Shown here: one piece after another, positions 39,479 to 53,221 of the stretch | Position numbering within the stretch: position 1 is the stretch's first letter | Layout: each line of letters begins with the position of its first letter | NCBI GenBank assembly: GCA_039881145.1 | Contig: JAYKKI010000061.1 | Span: forward strand, 11,816,001 to 11,880,000 | Source of the DNA: Druceiella hillmani | Lineage: Eukaryota > Arthropoda > Insecta > Lepidoptera > Hepialidae | Reading direction: 5' to 3' | DNA: 64,000 bases | Made by a program: the position numbers and the translations under genes | Notes under the pieces: generated by a model | Database searches by the model: none | What the model was told of the DNA's origin: nothing | Seen by the model: only the letters and a program-made list of their open reading frames with translations

Positions 39479-42400
39479 GTATGTATATTTGTTATGATAT
39501 CAATTTCATACTGAAAACACCTCAAACATTCATTTTTAAGAAAAAAATTTAAAATTATTTATAATTATATATATGTTCCGATTATATTCAGAAAATAATC
39601 TTGAAAATGCCTAATAATATAATTGTATATCAATCCACAGTAGAACACACACACTATCAATACACAGTAATTGTATATCATCACATTTAATCAATCAAAA
39701 ACTTGGAGTCTGGCTTGGAATTAAAAAAATACTTTCTGCATTGTACAATTTTCTTTTCAAACTGAATCAGAAATTATCACTATCTCACAATTCCTATCAT
39801 TGTTGATTGGAGTTGTGAGACAGTACTCATTCTAATTTTAATTATTAGATTAGCATTTAAATATTTAATTGAAAGTGGGCTTATCTTTCAACTGCAATAC
39901 GCAAATATTTTTTTTAAATGTTTTTTCTTTTTCAGTCACTTTTCATTTATCTTTACGAGGGGTTAAAATCCTCGCTAGTTATTCAGTTTTTGGCTTTTTA
40001 TTGAGTAATTAGCCTTTAATTATATTTAATTTCAATGAACTGTTTTGTAAGTTGTTTAATTCAATTATGTTATTATTAGTTATGTAGTTTTATATTGGTA
40101 CCAACCATTTATCTAATGGTTTGAAATATTTGTCTTCTATTTATGAAAAGAAAAACAAAATAATTTTTTAAAGAGAACAATTTCAGTATTGTTTTTTAGT
40201 TAGTGCCAAACCAAAAACAAACAAAATACTACATAGTGTTAAATAATTCTCTAATGAGTTTATAATATATACATAACATTTCAGATCAATGTATCTCAGA
40301 ATGTATTTAAAATAACACTAGTTTATAAAAATTTACATATAAGCTAGAAACATTTGAGGGGATAGCATTTTCCTTTCGAATCTACTATTCATTTTCACTT
40401 AACTCTGAGCACAATGTCTTTAATAAATCTTGCGAGACCTTTTGCAAAACATATATGTGTAACTTAAGCAATATTTTTATGCACATTTAAATATTGTAGG
40501 ATCTACAGCAATATTTGGACAAATCAACAAATGGTGTTATTTATGTCAGCTTTGGTTCAAATTTTAAATCATCAGATCTACCTGAACAAACAATCAAGAT
40601 ATTTACTAAAGCTTTTGCTAAAGTTCCATACAATATTGTATGGAAATGGGACAATAAGTCTTTGTTAGAGAAGCCAGAAAATGTTTGGATTTCAAAATGG
40701 TTGCCTCAACAAGATCTTTTAGGTAAATATTTTCATGATACCCTATTTTTCATAATATTGTCTATTTAATTTTACCATTGTTTTAGTTTCATTCATGAGA
40801 TCAAAATTATGTAGTCTAGGATTATTAATTATTATTAAACGCATAAATACGTATTATCTAATTTCATGAGACCTAAATCTTATACATTTCTAGTTAAATG
40901 ACTGATGACCAATAATATTTTCATCAATATTGAAATTTCTCCCTGTCCATAGATTCTTTTTCCAAAGTAGCACAAGTTTTAAAGTCTGCGTAATAAATCG
41001 TATATGTTAACTGATTATCTTTACCACAAAATTAACTCCTTACAAAAATTGTTAATACATTTTTGTTTGATTAATGGCATATACAGTATAATTCATGTTA
41101 ATTATTTTTATGTATGTAATTATTAATGGAATTAACTTCTAATTTTGAGGATGCAATAAAATTTAAAGTTATAAAGCTGCTTCATGAAAATTGTATTAAT
41201 TTCTTTTTTATATTTATAATGATTTAACTTCAATGTAATATATAGTAAAATAATAAATGCAAAATCAGTGTCATCGTTCATTATTACTGAGAAAATATAA
41301 GAAATACAAATTAGTCCTTATAAAGTAGCAAATGTTACTGTTTGTTTTGCTACTGCATACAGCGTATTGAACAAGTAGTTTAAATGAATTTATTCATATG
41401 AAACTTCTTTTTTACCATATAAATAGATGAAAAGTGACAAAGTAATTCCACGTCATAGCACACTTTTCTAGTGCCATCTGTTGGTCAGTTTACATAAGTA
41501 TTGACAATCAAACATCTTCAAAGAGTGAAAAATATTTTTACGTTTTCACAAAACATAAAAATATTTTTCACTCTTTGAAGACAAAATTTGTATGTTTTCA
41601 CTTGGTGTTTAAACATCTTAAATGATAATAAAAAATTTTCACCATTGTTGAAATATCATGTAGAAATAAAATAAGCACAATTACTAAATAATATAAAAGT
41701 ACTATTAGTAAAATTACAGACTATCATTGTTGCAGAATAATTATTAAAGTTCATCATTAAAGTATAAACATTGCCGTTTTAACTCCATATGCAACTTATT
41801 TTATTACATGTTTGTGCAAATAAGTCAGCTGAGTTTGATTGAAGGCCATTTTATTAGGGAATGAAAGAAGCACACAGTGTGAGGAACTTTATTATCAGAA
41901 AAATTATTGAACATTATATAATAATATGCACTCAGAACGAAATGCTGTAAATGTACTTTTTGTGATATGAAATAGTTATTATTAAGTTATTCCTTTGACT
42001 CTGAAAAAAGATATTGTTATTAATATAACTTAAGTCATGTTCATATTATTTTGTTGCAATGTTGTGCGTAAACATTTGTTTAATTAAAGAAAATCTGAAC
42101 TACAATTTACAAACTTTAATGTGAATAATAATCAAGTTCAACTTAAACTTTATTACCATTTGTATCAAAGTATATAAAATCTGCCAATATGGAATATTTA
42201 TTTTTGACTGATGACAACATTCATAAACATATTATAACTCCACAGAAATAAAATAAATGTTACCTAAAATGAGTACAGGGTCATAGCCAAGGGAGGGGGG
42301 GTACATTGTGGGGCAATGCCCTACCTTAATATAATACCATCAGTTAATAATAGTAGTATGAACCTAAGGTATGACGGGAAACAAATTATTAGCGTATAGT

Positions 42401-45400
42401 GACAACTAAATTAATTTCCAAATTAACCGTGGTATGTTAATAATTATAATATACTAATTCTTTATTCTGCCTATAGATGGCATCTAAAGTATGTGTGCGA
42501 GATTTGCTTGTATTGCAGTCTATGACACGGGTAATCCCCTAACCCCTAAGGTCTTAAGGGGATTCCCCTTTTAAACTGAAATAGGCAAATTAGAGGTTAT
42601 TTGTCTGTAGTGGGTGTTGGTTAGTATCAGTACAGTGTTTCAATCAGTTAGTAACACAATTGTTTGTTTATTGTGGTGAACTGAAGACAGATTGATTTTG
42701 CGATGGATATACGAGCTTCCTTTAGCAAAAAATTAAAAGTTGGAGAGGAAATTGACCACGAAGAACCTTAATCCTCACAATAAATAGAAGCGCAGGATTC
42801 AATTGCTACTTCTAGCCCTATGGAAACAGATTCAATGAAATATGTTGGTAATGTTAACTATGGTATTCCTGCTGATATTGCACAAATCAGAGAACCTATA
42901 AAGCAAATTATTTTAGATATATATCCAAAAGAAAATAAGAGGTCCTCTGTTGTGGACCGGTGCAAGCAATATAAATGGTTGCAGTATTCTGTTGAGAAAG
43001 ATGCTGCTTTTTGCTATCCAGCGATTTTTACCACAAGGTACCAAGCAAACTTCGTACATTTCCACAGGATTCAGAAACTTTTTTTTCTTCAAAGGATTCA
43101 GAAAAAAAACACAGGATTCAGAAAAAAAAAATGCCACTGATTCAAAAACTGGTTTTCCAAAACAGGAAAAATCTATTTTTCAGATACAAGCCATGGCGAT
43201 GTGGCTGAAAAAATTACATAAAATATCCACAATTAGCAGTGTTTCAATACAATTTCTAGTTGTCAATGAACTAGCTTTGCATGAAAATTATATTTTGGAG
43301 GAAGAAAAAGAACAAAGATTATTTCAGAATCGGTTTGTGTACATGTGTATGAAAAATCTGTATTTGAAGGAAGCCCTCATTCATATACCACAAAATGCAA
43401 CATATTGTTCACCTGATTCAAGCGTTAGTTCAAGCAGTACGAAGTTCCATCGTTAAAGATATTAAGCAATCCGACGTGAACGTGGAATACTTTAATGGAA
43501 AATGGGACGAGAGATAAAAATAACCGTGAAAATATTGCAATAGCAATATATTGTATTAAGGGCAGAATCGTCAATGAGTTGTTGCTGACATTTACAATTA
43601 CTGAAAACCTTGATGCAGCCTCTTTTACGGAATTAATGTTAAATATCCTTTTGGAAAAAATAACATTGACCTCTGTCTTATGCTAAGCCAATGCTATGAT
43701 GGCGCAAGCGTAATGAGTGGGAAAGTTTCGGGAGTTACCACCAGAATAGAATATAAAATGGTGCTGAAATATTCCTTATGTCCATTGCTACAACCATCGC
43801 TTGCATTTGATAGTCATCAGGAATATCACGGAAATGACTTTCTTTCGTTTATTTTTTTATCAAAGTATGTTGCATGAATTCTTTCTTATTTGAGTCGTCG
43901 CGGGGATAAAATGGAAAACACATTGCGAGTTTTGTACAGGCAGCAAGAGGTTTTCAAAGATACATATGAACTTTTTGCATCTGTGGCGACCATAGGATGT
44001 AGCACTATTGTGTGCAAATCTACATTTTCAACTTTGACTGCAATCAATAGGCATCAGAGGCTATTTATGGGTCACAAAAGAATGGCATGCATGGTATTTT
44101 TGGCCTTTGATAAGAAAAGAAGCAAATCGGTCGATCTGAACGAAGTTCTTCATATTTTTAATAATATGGCAAAATGAAGAATTCAGTTGTTTTAAGGAAG
44201 GACTTTCTATTATTAAATTGAATATGTTTGAATATTATAATTGGAGAAATAATAAAATAGATCAGAGTAAATTACTTTTTTATTTTTATCTATATATCAT
44301 CCCCGACAATTAAGTACTAAATGATTCACACACGTACACAAGTCAAGAAAGACAAAAATCGATTGACTAGATCAGATCAAGTAACATTTTTACTTCCCTA
44401 CTTATAACCACGGCTGCCCTTAAAATTTGAAAATATTTCAAAAGATAATTGCGTAGGTTAGTAGACAGTACAAAATAATTTTTTTTATAAACCATTTTTG
44501 GCAGAAAAATTGTAAAGAAATTTATGTCTCAAATTATACTTAAGTTTTACAATACTTTAAGTCTAATAATATTTAAGAAAACAAGAAAACATTGAACCAT
44601 CACTACATAATTAATATTTTTTAATAATATTCACATTGTTTAATATTCAAATTCGGAAAAGGGGTGTGTTTGTAAATCTTTATTGATTCGTATTCCTTTG
44701 GTGATAACACATTTTTAGTGCTATCACCGCGTGTGTAATACGTGCGTATATTACGTGTAATATGTGCATACAGTGCAAGACATTTACCCCTTCACTTAGT
44801 TTTTAAATAGGATATTTTGGTAATGAGAGATAAGAAAATTTCATTTACTATATTCAACCCATTCTTTTCCTCAGCAACCCATTGTATGACATCTATGCTT
44901 GCTATATCAACTTATGTACATATTACTGTTTTATAACTGTCAATTAATAAAATTGTGCCTTTAACATTTACAGGTCTCAACTTGTTGATTATAAATCAGA
45001 TGATATTGATTGAGCTTAACATAACAATGATAATTTTACTGCTATTAATAGAAATTAAATCGATATTCCACTTTAAAATGTTTTATAATTATAATTATGT
45101 AATGCATCTAAATTCTGTAGAATTTATATTTCTAAACGTCATTTTAAGACGCATTTTCTGATTTGTTTATTAATTAAATATGGATATTAATATTACAGGT
45201 CATCCAAATATAAAAGCATTTATAAATCACGGTGGTCTACATTCATTCGACGAGGCTATTTACAACGGAGTACCTATCATAGGAATTCCATTCGTGCTAG
45301 ATCAATTTCGTAATGTTAGAGTAATGAAACGATTGGGAATAGCAATTGGATTAGACATTAATATTTTGGAAGAAGACACATTGAAAAGAAGCATAATAGC

Positions 45401-47506
45401 GGTCGTGGAGAATGAAAGGTATTAACAATTTTAACCCTTAGTTAATAAAAATATAAGTTAGGATACAAAAAAGAAAGATTTTGTTTTAATTAATGGACTC
45501 ATTTTTAATACGACACTTGGTAATTTTATTTTTGACGAATATTATCATAACAAAGATGGTTTATGTGGTACCTAATGAAAAAAATTTACCTACAAGTTTT
45601 ATGGCGATACCAGTTTCATGTGTGATTGCTGTAATGTCAATAATATTGCGATGACAGAGGTTATTTCAATTTTTTTTCTTTCACTCTAACTGACATAATG
45701 ATTAAACAGACAACAGCTTTAACTTTTTTGATACGAAATTTTAATTTTTATAATTTTATATATCCATGTTAATCTTAAGATATTCTTTATTTATTTGCTT
45801 TTCTGTCCATCTATAAATGGACAATTTTTCCTAAAGGAAAAAATTTTATAAAGTAGCTAGAAAATTGTAAGTTTATGTAAAATATTTTGAATAAATACGA
45901 AACAAGGTAATGCCTCGCTTCAACAATTTCAGGCGACGTAAACAACTATAGAACCATATTTTTTTCCGATATACACTAGTTTTGTTTTTTATTTATTCAA
46001 AATTTTTTACATAATATAATTTAATTTAAAAGTCTTAATTAAATTTTAATGTACAAATTGTTCAGATTTTTAAATATTGAAAGATTGAGGAGCGATACAT
46101 AGCATGTTACTTGGAAGTTTGATATTAAACAACAAGGTTTAAAAATGGCAAATTGAATCTCAATTTCATTTTAAAAGACTTGTCCAATGGTACCCCACGT
46201 AAAGAGATAAATGAAAATATTTTTTACCCTCACTCTATGTATTAAATTACCATGCGTGCCCTGAAGGTTCTAATATTTAGAGTATTAAAACACTTAGGAT
46301 TCACATATCATAATACTGTGAAATAAGTGACCTCACTCACTCGGGGGAGTTAATTGAAATCTTCTTGTGAAACATATTCTTGTACCTGCAAAGTTTTGTT
46401 CACATGGATCTAAATTGTAGAAACTGTGAGGTTACGACAACTGGACGGGCAAATGGATAGATGGATAGATGGATATGACAAAATTATAAGTGTTCCTTGT
46501 TGTAGTATTGAATTACAGAACCCTAAAACAGTTAAAAGTTATGCAAAGTTATATATTTTATAGTTTTTCTTGCATGGCCAGATAGTTTTAAAAATGGTAG
46601 TGAGTTGAATATATGCAAAATGTAAAATATTTTTAATTCTTTTGACATAAATAAATAAAATTAATCGCGTGCAATTCATTGTATGTGATAGAAGTAAAAT
46701 TTCTTTAACCATCTAAACCTTGTCAAAACTAAGTATAAAATGTTAAAACGGCACTGACAGTGAGAAACAATATACAAAGCGTGAGTCCATAGATTGTACT
46801 AAATTCACTTATCTAAGAATTACCCTAATTTTCAGATGCAAATTCAAAAATATGAAAGTCCTAACTTTTTACTCGTCTTTGTTGTCTTTATCAACAACAA
46901 AAACTAAAACCACAAATTTCCTTTAAGCAATATTGTCATAAAGCCATGTCACTAGTTGCAACTCACAGTTTACGATAGCAGATTATTAAAGGCCATTCAT
47001 ATTAGTCAGTTTAAGTTAGTCAGGAAAGTTAATCAATGTTAAAACTATAAATTAGCCATTTATAGCTTTAACTTTGATTAACTTAATTTAAACAATATTA
47101 AGGAATAATTAAAGTTATTGTACAACATGTACTTAACCACATTTCATAAGACTATATAAAGTGAATCAAAATGAAATATGGGCCCAAAAGATGCTTTTAA
47201 ATTTAATTACAATTAAAAAATTGTAATCTGTAAACAATTTTCTACAGTTACCGCCTCAACATCAAGCGGCTTTCAACCATAATTCACGATAAAATGAAAT
47301 CGGAGATGGAACGCGCTATGTGGTGGACGGAGTATGTCATTCGCAATAATGGAACCCATCATCTCCAAGCACCAAGAATGTCTATGTTTGAATATCTCAT
47401 GCTGGATGTGGTCACTTTGGTGTTAATAGTTATTTTACTTATAATGTTGACCATCATAATAACTAAATTTATCATAAACAAACTTATGCAACCAAACAAA
47501 CTATAA
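38651..47506 (+). CDS. UDP-glycosyltransferase, complete, four coding exons
   Basis: Membrane enzyme that transfers sugar from a UDP-sugar to small lipophilic acceptors in the ER lumen; in insects it serves detoxification and pigment or odorant clearance (family knowledge). Coding exons are 38651-39478, 40500-40722, 45199-45418 and 47248-47506. Phases match and the sum is 1530 nt, 509 residues plus stop, a usual UGT length. Start: the ATG at 38651 gives a basic then hydrophobic leader (MFIKKRSIFVIIYLNF); the acceptor ATTTTTTTTACAG just upstream (exon from 38634) implies a 5' UTR exon not found. Seen: N-terminal STLSPSHHR with the catalytic-type His; W343-LPQQD; HGG at 361-363; DQ at 385-386; a WWTEYVIR block and a C-terminal membrane helix at about 475-496 with a short cytosolic tail. 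Odd: FDLIIVQ puts Gln138 where mammalian UGTs have the catalytic Asp. Intron 2 (4.5 kb) hosts a hAT relic. No disabling mutation. Confidence 0.95.
39479..40499 (+). other. UGT intron 1
   Basis: 1021 bases with GT...AG ends, AT-rich, no insertion recognised. Confidence 0.85.
40500..40722 (+). CDS. UGT second coding exon (start of sugar-donor domain)
   Basis: 223 nt, after ATATTGTAG. Carries NGVIYVSFGSN, YNIVWKW and WISKWLPQQDLL; ends in phase 1 at TTTTAG/GTAAAT. Confidence 0.95.
41516..41580. repeat. Perfect 25-bp hairpin in UGT intron 2
   Basis: Arms 41516-41540 (CTTCAAAGAGTGAAAAATAT...) and 41556-41580 are exact reverse complements around 15 bases. Confidence 0.93.
42276..44177 (+). mobile_element. 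hAT transposon relic (ZMYM1/DUF4371 type) in UGT intron 2, copy 2
   Basis: A probable 5' terminus CAGGGTCATAGCCAAGGGAG starts at 42276, like hAT termini of this family. The transposase would start at ATG 42703 (MDIRASFSKKLKVGEEIDHE), with stops soon after. Blocks seen: DRCKQYKWLQYSVEKDAAFC (TTF/MYM-type zinc segment) at about 42956-43015; a frameshift in the A-rich run 43083-43130; VSIQFLVVNELALHEN at 43240; NIAIAIYCIKGRIVNELLL at about 43530; QCYDGASVMSGKVSGV at 43687-43735; then an internal deletion near 43860-43890; and the C-terminal dimerisation block CKSTFSTLTAIN with MGHKRM at 44010-44090, stop at 44175. Same orientation as the host gene. The 3' terminus and target duplication are unresolved. 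Confidence 0.85.
44178..45198 (+). other. 3' remainder of hAT element and UGT intron 2
   Basis: Contains TAACCACGGCTGCCCTT near 44406, which may be a decayed hAT 3' end, and a small hairpin GGTGATAACAC...GTGCTATCACC near 44700-44728. The open frame at 44955-45161 is not supported. Confidence 0.5.
45199..45418 (+). CDS. UGT third coding exon (signature)
   Basis: 220 nt, after ATATTACAG. Carries HPNIKAFINHGGLHS and GVPIIGIPFVLDQ, the UGT signature's nucleotide-sugar contacts; ends in phase 2 at GAAAG/GTATTA. The second UGT's exon at 62518-62299 has exactly the same length and phase. Confidence 0.96.
45419..47247 (+). other. UGT intron 3
   Basis: 1829 bases with GT...AG ends. No transposon recognised; a short GATGGATA tract lies near 46455. 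Confidence 0.8.
47248..47506 (+). CDS. UGT last coding exon (membrane anchor)
   Basis: 259 nt, after TTTTCTACAG. A split Ser codon opens it. MWWTEYVIRNN and then the anchor helix DVVTLVLIVILLIMLTII, tail ending KLMQPNKL, stop TAA at 47504. Confidence 0.95.
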
Positions 47507-47554
47507 TTTTAGAATTATCAATTTGTATCAAATCATTTGTCTTATTCTTGTTAT

Positions 47555-47560
47555 AATAAA
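47555..47560 (+). terminator. Polyadenylation signal of the UGT gene
   Basis: AATAAA 49 bases after the stop codon, followed by a T/G-rich stretch (TTTGGTGATATATTTTGTC). Confidence 0.7.
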
Positions 47561-47829
47561 TTATTTGGTGATATATTTTGTCTTTATTTGAAGGAACCAA
47601 AAGAATAGACAAAAAGAATAAATTTATCCCATTTAAGCCCTAATGCTAGGTCATGAAAGCTCGATCTTGTATTCCATAATGAGTAAACATTCAGATATTT
47701 CAAATATGAGTAAACATTCAGATATTTTAAAAATATTCTTCTTTTAATTTAATGTTATTTTAAACATGATTCAATTTTATAAATAATTTTGAAAACGACA
47801 CAATAGATTTATATTCACCTTAAGGGCAC

Positions 47830-48230
47830 GGTGATATGGATCTGACTGTGCTAATCTGTTCGATGCTGGTAGCACATTCCAGCATTTTAAAAAGTACATA
47901 GAATAAACCGTGATTTTCTCCAGCTACAATTAACCACCTCAATTAATCATATATAGTAGAAAATATGAACAAAAAGTAGTTATGGTAATGCACCTAATCA
48001 ATATATAATGACAATAATTAAATATGGTGATATAGATGTGAATATGCTATACGTCCGATGTTGGCACCACACTTCTGCAACTCAAACTTTCAACTTTATC
48101 ATGTATAGCACCAAAATTTCATTTTCTCCATCTATAATTAACAACCTCAACTAATCATATATTGTAGAATATATGACAAACAATTTTTATAGTGTATTGA
48201 GAATAATTAAAAACAAAGATAGTTCAATAT
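47830..48230. repeat. Diverged direct repeat, about 195-bp period
   Basis: Two stretches share ordered blocks: GGTGATATGGATCTGACTGTG (47830) with GGTGATATAGATGTGAATATG (48025), and TTTTCTCCAGCTACAATTAA (47913) with TTTTCTCCATCTATAATTAA (48122), followed by CCTCAATTAATCATATATAG and CCTCAACTAATCATATATTG. Clearly older than the other duplications. Confidence 0.72.
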
Positions 48231-49267
48231 CTCTCAAAAATGTTTATATACACCGATGTGTTTTTATTACACAAATTATTATATAGGCACCTGAAAATTG
48301 TCAAATTTTGATGTAGCTAAGAAATAATATATATCTTATAAAAAAATAACTGTTATTCAGTGGTGACCAATGGACCAGTGCAGAAGTTTTTCAGACTACA
48401 ATTCTGGGGGCCGCACGGATTGCGATGTCAGTAAACGTATTGAGTGTTGCGCCCACGAGTCCTGCACTTAATGACACAACTCACATGGCAAGGAATGGTT
48501 TCTATACTGGCTTTTGTGTGATACATAATTTAACATGTTTTGTTGTTTGTAAAGTATCGTTATGTTATCTTAATGTGGAAAATCTCGAACATGATTTTCA
48601 ATTAATAGAAGGAGATTTGTCTCAAATGGGTAATTTCAAAATAACTGTACTAAATTGCAGTTTCTATATAAGTACCGATAATGAGAGTCAATATGAAATG
48701 CAACTATCTCATCGTCACTGCAAGCAACGTTGAATTCTTTCTGCTAGAGAAAATAGTGACTTTCAAAATGAAAGTTCTGTCCTGTATATTTCGAACAATA
48801 CACACTCGTTAGGTCTGAGGTAAAAAATGATACACTTTTATGATGACTAACATGTTGCCAGATGGTTTTTGCTTTTTATTTTTGCCTAACGATATACTTC
48901 AACTAAAAGTTGACTAACAAAACGCTATAGTTAAAATAATTAAAATCTCTAAGGCTACCAAAAACAAAAACACAAATTCATCAGTGGAGATCAACCTTGC
49001 AGAAAATAAAACGTTTTTGGATGGTGTACTTTTATGGATTTAGTTAAGCTTCTTAAATTAGCTGATCAAGATCAAGAGATGAAATAACCTCACATCCCTT
49101 TCCAAAGACTATAATATCTTGCAGCCACTTGTAGATTTTGTTTCCAAATGCATTTTTCTCATCTACATGAGTACATCATCTTCTGGATGTCATGATTGAT
49201 TGTTATAAGAACAATACACGCCGGCGGCAGACATTTGTATCAATGAATATTTTAATTTTGGAGCTAT

Positions 49268-49339
49268 AAAATTGGTTCCTTTCCAAGGACGCATTTTGTC
49301 AAGAAATTGGTTCCTTTCCAAGGAAGCATTTTGACAAGT
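49268..49339. repeat. 36-bp tandem duplication
   Basis: AAATTGGTTCCTTTCCAAGG starts at 49268 and 49304; two or three differences between copies. Each contains the small palindrome CCTTTCCAAGG. Confidence 0.92.
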
Positions 49340-52193
49340 AAGTCATTTTGTCTACAAACATGGTGACCAATTTATTGAAATTAAAAGATTCTGTAATAAA
49401 CTATCAAAACCAAAAATGTGGATTGCTTATAAATTACAATAAAGCAAAAGTTGCTGTAGTTTTTATTCAATGCCACTGCAAAAGTCTGTCAAAAGGACAA
49501 ATGACAAATGACTATACAAATCGTGAACTTTAAACAATTATTTTAAGATAAAGGTTTTATTAAAACAAAATAATCCCATTTAAGATGTTTTTTTTTAAAC
49601 TGCATCTACAACGGCATCCATTTAGTTTTCATTTAATTTTCATATTTTTGTATTTTTTAGATTTTTAACTTTATTCACACAAAAGTATTGAAATTACTTA
49701 TAGTCCATTCAATTTCAAGAGAGAATGTTTATAAAAAATTGAATTTGACAGTTAAAATATGGTTGGCGCAAGTATAATATTTAATCAGCTGACTTCAGAA
49801 AGTTTCACTATAAAAAATGTTATAAATACACCTATCACACTATTATTTTACTGACATGAATTGTGAAATTTTACACGATAAAAATGAGGGTTGTTACACT
49901 CATTTTCTTGGCTGTATTAGCAGGCGTTTCAAACATTATGTGAAATAATTAAAATTTTGACGCTTAAAAAGGCTGGGGCAAATATGCTATTCATTAATTT
50001 TATAAGACGTTAGAGTAAGATAGCGATAATGTGTCAGCTTACACTGCTATATTTCTAGATTTTATGGCATTATGTACAGATATACTTATGTTATATTTGG
50101 CGTATAGATAATTAAACATCGTGACATGTTATTTACTTTTCAATAAGTATTTGTACTACAATATTTTCTAGTGTAGCCCACAAATATATACGTATTTTAG
50201 GATAATATTTTTATAAAAACTGAGCTTTTACTCTTATTTCGATAGATATTTCCATAGATCATTCTTAATGTTAGACATATTTTTTCAAAAAACATTAGAA
50301 AAAGCCTCAATCTTAAATCCGTTATAATTTGGTCGCTCATGTTAAGATAAGATGGCCATATAATTTCTGGGTCATTTTTCCTCTCCCTTTGTCTTTTTCG
50401 TTACTTTTTTCTTTCTTCTCACGTAAGTTTTTCTATCCCCTTTCTTGTTTCTTCATTTTCTTGCCACAAGGATTGCAAGAATTTATTGAACGGAGTGCAA
50501 TTTTCATGTAGCCGTAATTTACAAAAAATACATTGCAGCTAATCTTCTATTTATTCAGTCTCATAGTAATTTTCACTGCATATGGGATGCATCATAGATA
50601 TTATGTTCGGTACCGGAATGTTTACTGGCTAATTCTATTGTTTGTTCTTCCTCAGAACTTTAATCTAATTTAATTTTTTGCTTTCTTAATATTGATTTTA
50701 TTTCGTCATAATCTTGTTATTTTTACTTTCCTTTTTTTCACTAATGTAATCTGGAGATGAGATTACCTTTGTTACTTGTTAGGACTGTTTCCGAACGTTA
50801 GTGTTAATATTTTTTTTCAATAAAAAATGTATACAGCAACGTACACGTTCGAGTAGCAATAACTCACCAATCTTAGCTCACAACATCTAGAGCAAGGACA
50901 ATAACATTTTTGAATTGGTTGTTTCATCGAACAGGCCATATCATACTGAATTATCCTATGCTAATACCCGGAAATGCAGATTTGATTCTATTTATATATA
51001 TTATAGTGCATTCGTAGTGACTTCTTATGACACATTTTAATAGCCTTACAAAAAGAAAATGCATTATAAGCGGCATAGTGTACTAAGCAGAAAATAATAT
51101 TCTGAAAAGAAAACATACATTTACGTTTGTGCTTTGTACAAGTAATTTAAAAAATAATATATGTATCTCAATGGCTGCGGAAAATTTAATGTTTACCTCA
51201 TCTCAACATATTCTACAAATAATTAAATATTTATTTCAAATTGACATACCTATATTAAATTTTATACTACCTGAATAATCCGAAAAACATTTGAATAGAT
51301 ATTAGAAAGAGAAGAAATGTAATACCCATTTTTATGATCAATTTACCTTGAGACTTAGTTAATAATATTATTTTGAAACCGTACTTACGCTCGGCTTTCA
51401 TAAAATCATCAGTTTATCAGATCAAAATGTCGATTTGTGCTTATGAATTTTGCAGGGCAATAAACTTTTATTCTCCATTCGGATATGTATGTCTGGTAAA
51501 ACTAAGTTATTCGTTTTTGTTTTGAGGACAACCAATGCGGGTTCGTATGATTATCTAACTGTCCACCTGTTGGACAAACACGAAATCTAACAATTGCATT
51601 GAAATACAATGAATTTTTGTAGGACTAACAAATCTTAATTAATCCGAACGCACAGCTAGTATAATTATTTGCGACATTCATTATTTATATGTTCACAAGG
51701 GACCCACTTCTTGTCCAAAGGTATTTAGATTCAGGAGATCAATTATAGTTTTTTGTTTATTGTCCCACGTATGGCAACTTAAGTACACCATGTTATCGTA
51801 TCTATTCTGTGCACCATGTATATTCAATGCTTGCCTGCCACACTTATCGTTGTAATGGCGATTAGAAACTGCGGGAGCACGGATATCTCATTTTCCAATG
51901 TTGCTCTCTAAATTTTTGGCGTAATATTATTAAGTATGAGTGTAATTAAAATGGCGAATGTTCTTCTAAGGACCGGTACGGATGAAGCTGTTCAAGAACA
52001 CATATTACTGTAATATACTAAGATTGCCGTCATTTCACTGTAAAATAAACGCAATCAAAATGATCTGGATATAAAAGAAAAGATATGTGGCAAAAGAAAA
52101 CACTACTTTTAAATTAAACAATGTCAAAAGATTTCTACTTGGAGCAATGTCATTTAATAAGCCCCGTGGCATGGCTGAACAAACATTGTTACT

Positions 52194-52293
52194 ACGATGT
52201 AATAGATAGATTTATGATGAATATGAATATGTATAGATTTATGATGAATATATATATATACGATGTAATAGATAGATTTATGATGAATATGTT
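52194..52293. repeat. Short tandem repeats of ATAGATTTATGATGAATAT
   Basis: ACGATGTAATAGATAGATTT occurs at 52194 and 52260, and GATTTATGATGAATAT occurs three times between, with a short TA run. The frames on both strands through this segment are repeat artefacts. Confidence 0.88.
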
Positions 52294-53221
52294 CTGCAAG
52301 AGATATGATATGTTCTGTAATACTATTACCCAGTGATATCGGCAAAAGGCCGGCCTCTCCAGCACTAGAATAAGGCACAACCATCTTTGGATATCGGTGT
52401 GAAGCCCAGATTCATTGTGATGTAATTGTACATGTATGCAGTGTATTTTTTCTTTGAAATATTATTGTATTTTTATACATTAGTTCGTTTTTAAAAAAAT
52501 ATTTTAATGATTACCTAAAAATTAAGTATTTGTGATTACTTTGTAATAATTTTCTGTATAACTTAACATTTAACTATACTACTATTTCTATCGAAATTTT
52601 TTATATTTGTGTCAGTCAGTCTCGTACAAGCATTTCAATGTGGTTTGGTCATATGGTCACTGGATCAACATGGATCAAATGGAATTATCAAGTGTCGGCC
52701 ATACTTGCCCATGTCTCAAATGGAAAGCTATTGTATTATTTACAGCAATTAACATGTTTAGTGATTACCATTATAATCTTGTTATTTTTAACTTAACCGG
52801 GACCTATATTTCACTATATTTGAATGAGTAGATTTCCCGATGACATTTATTATTGCATTTCTCAACGAATTCTCATCAATACTCTAAAACGGCATAGATC
52901 CTCAATCTAGTTATATGTGATATTGATCTACAGTAGCGGGAATCATAATGATCAGTATTTTATCAATGGTTTCATCTAAAGATTGCTGACAATCTCGTGT
53001 TATGAAAGTCTTCAGGTTTTGATTTATAATTTGTGATGTGAGTCATAATTACGATATCATTTAATATCCCAAATACACAGAAAAATTTAATAAGTTTTCA
53101 AAATCTAATATAATGATAAGAAAGAAATATAGGATGCTCTGTCCTATATTCAGAATACTGTATTCAATGTTGATTGTAAAGTAAGTTTGAATTAACTTAA
53201 ATTCAATCCAAAAGAATTTTT

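Larger units (their letters stand above)
47561..53221. other. Intergenic between UGT gene and UGT relic
   Basis: No supported gene. The open frame 48425-48733 (102 residues) was read and shows no membrane or family pattern I can name. Repeats within are listed separately. Confidence 0.45.

Noticed and set aside
44406..44422. Candidate hAT 3' terminus (TAACCACGGCTGCCCTT)
   Set aside because: Only partly matches the complement of the 5' end, and the flanking 8-mers do not form a target duplication.
48425..48733. 102-residue open frame downstream of the UGT gene
   Set aside because: Some receptor-like residues, but no membrane segments, splice sites or family motif; not enough to call.
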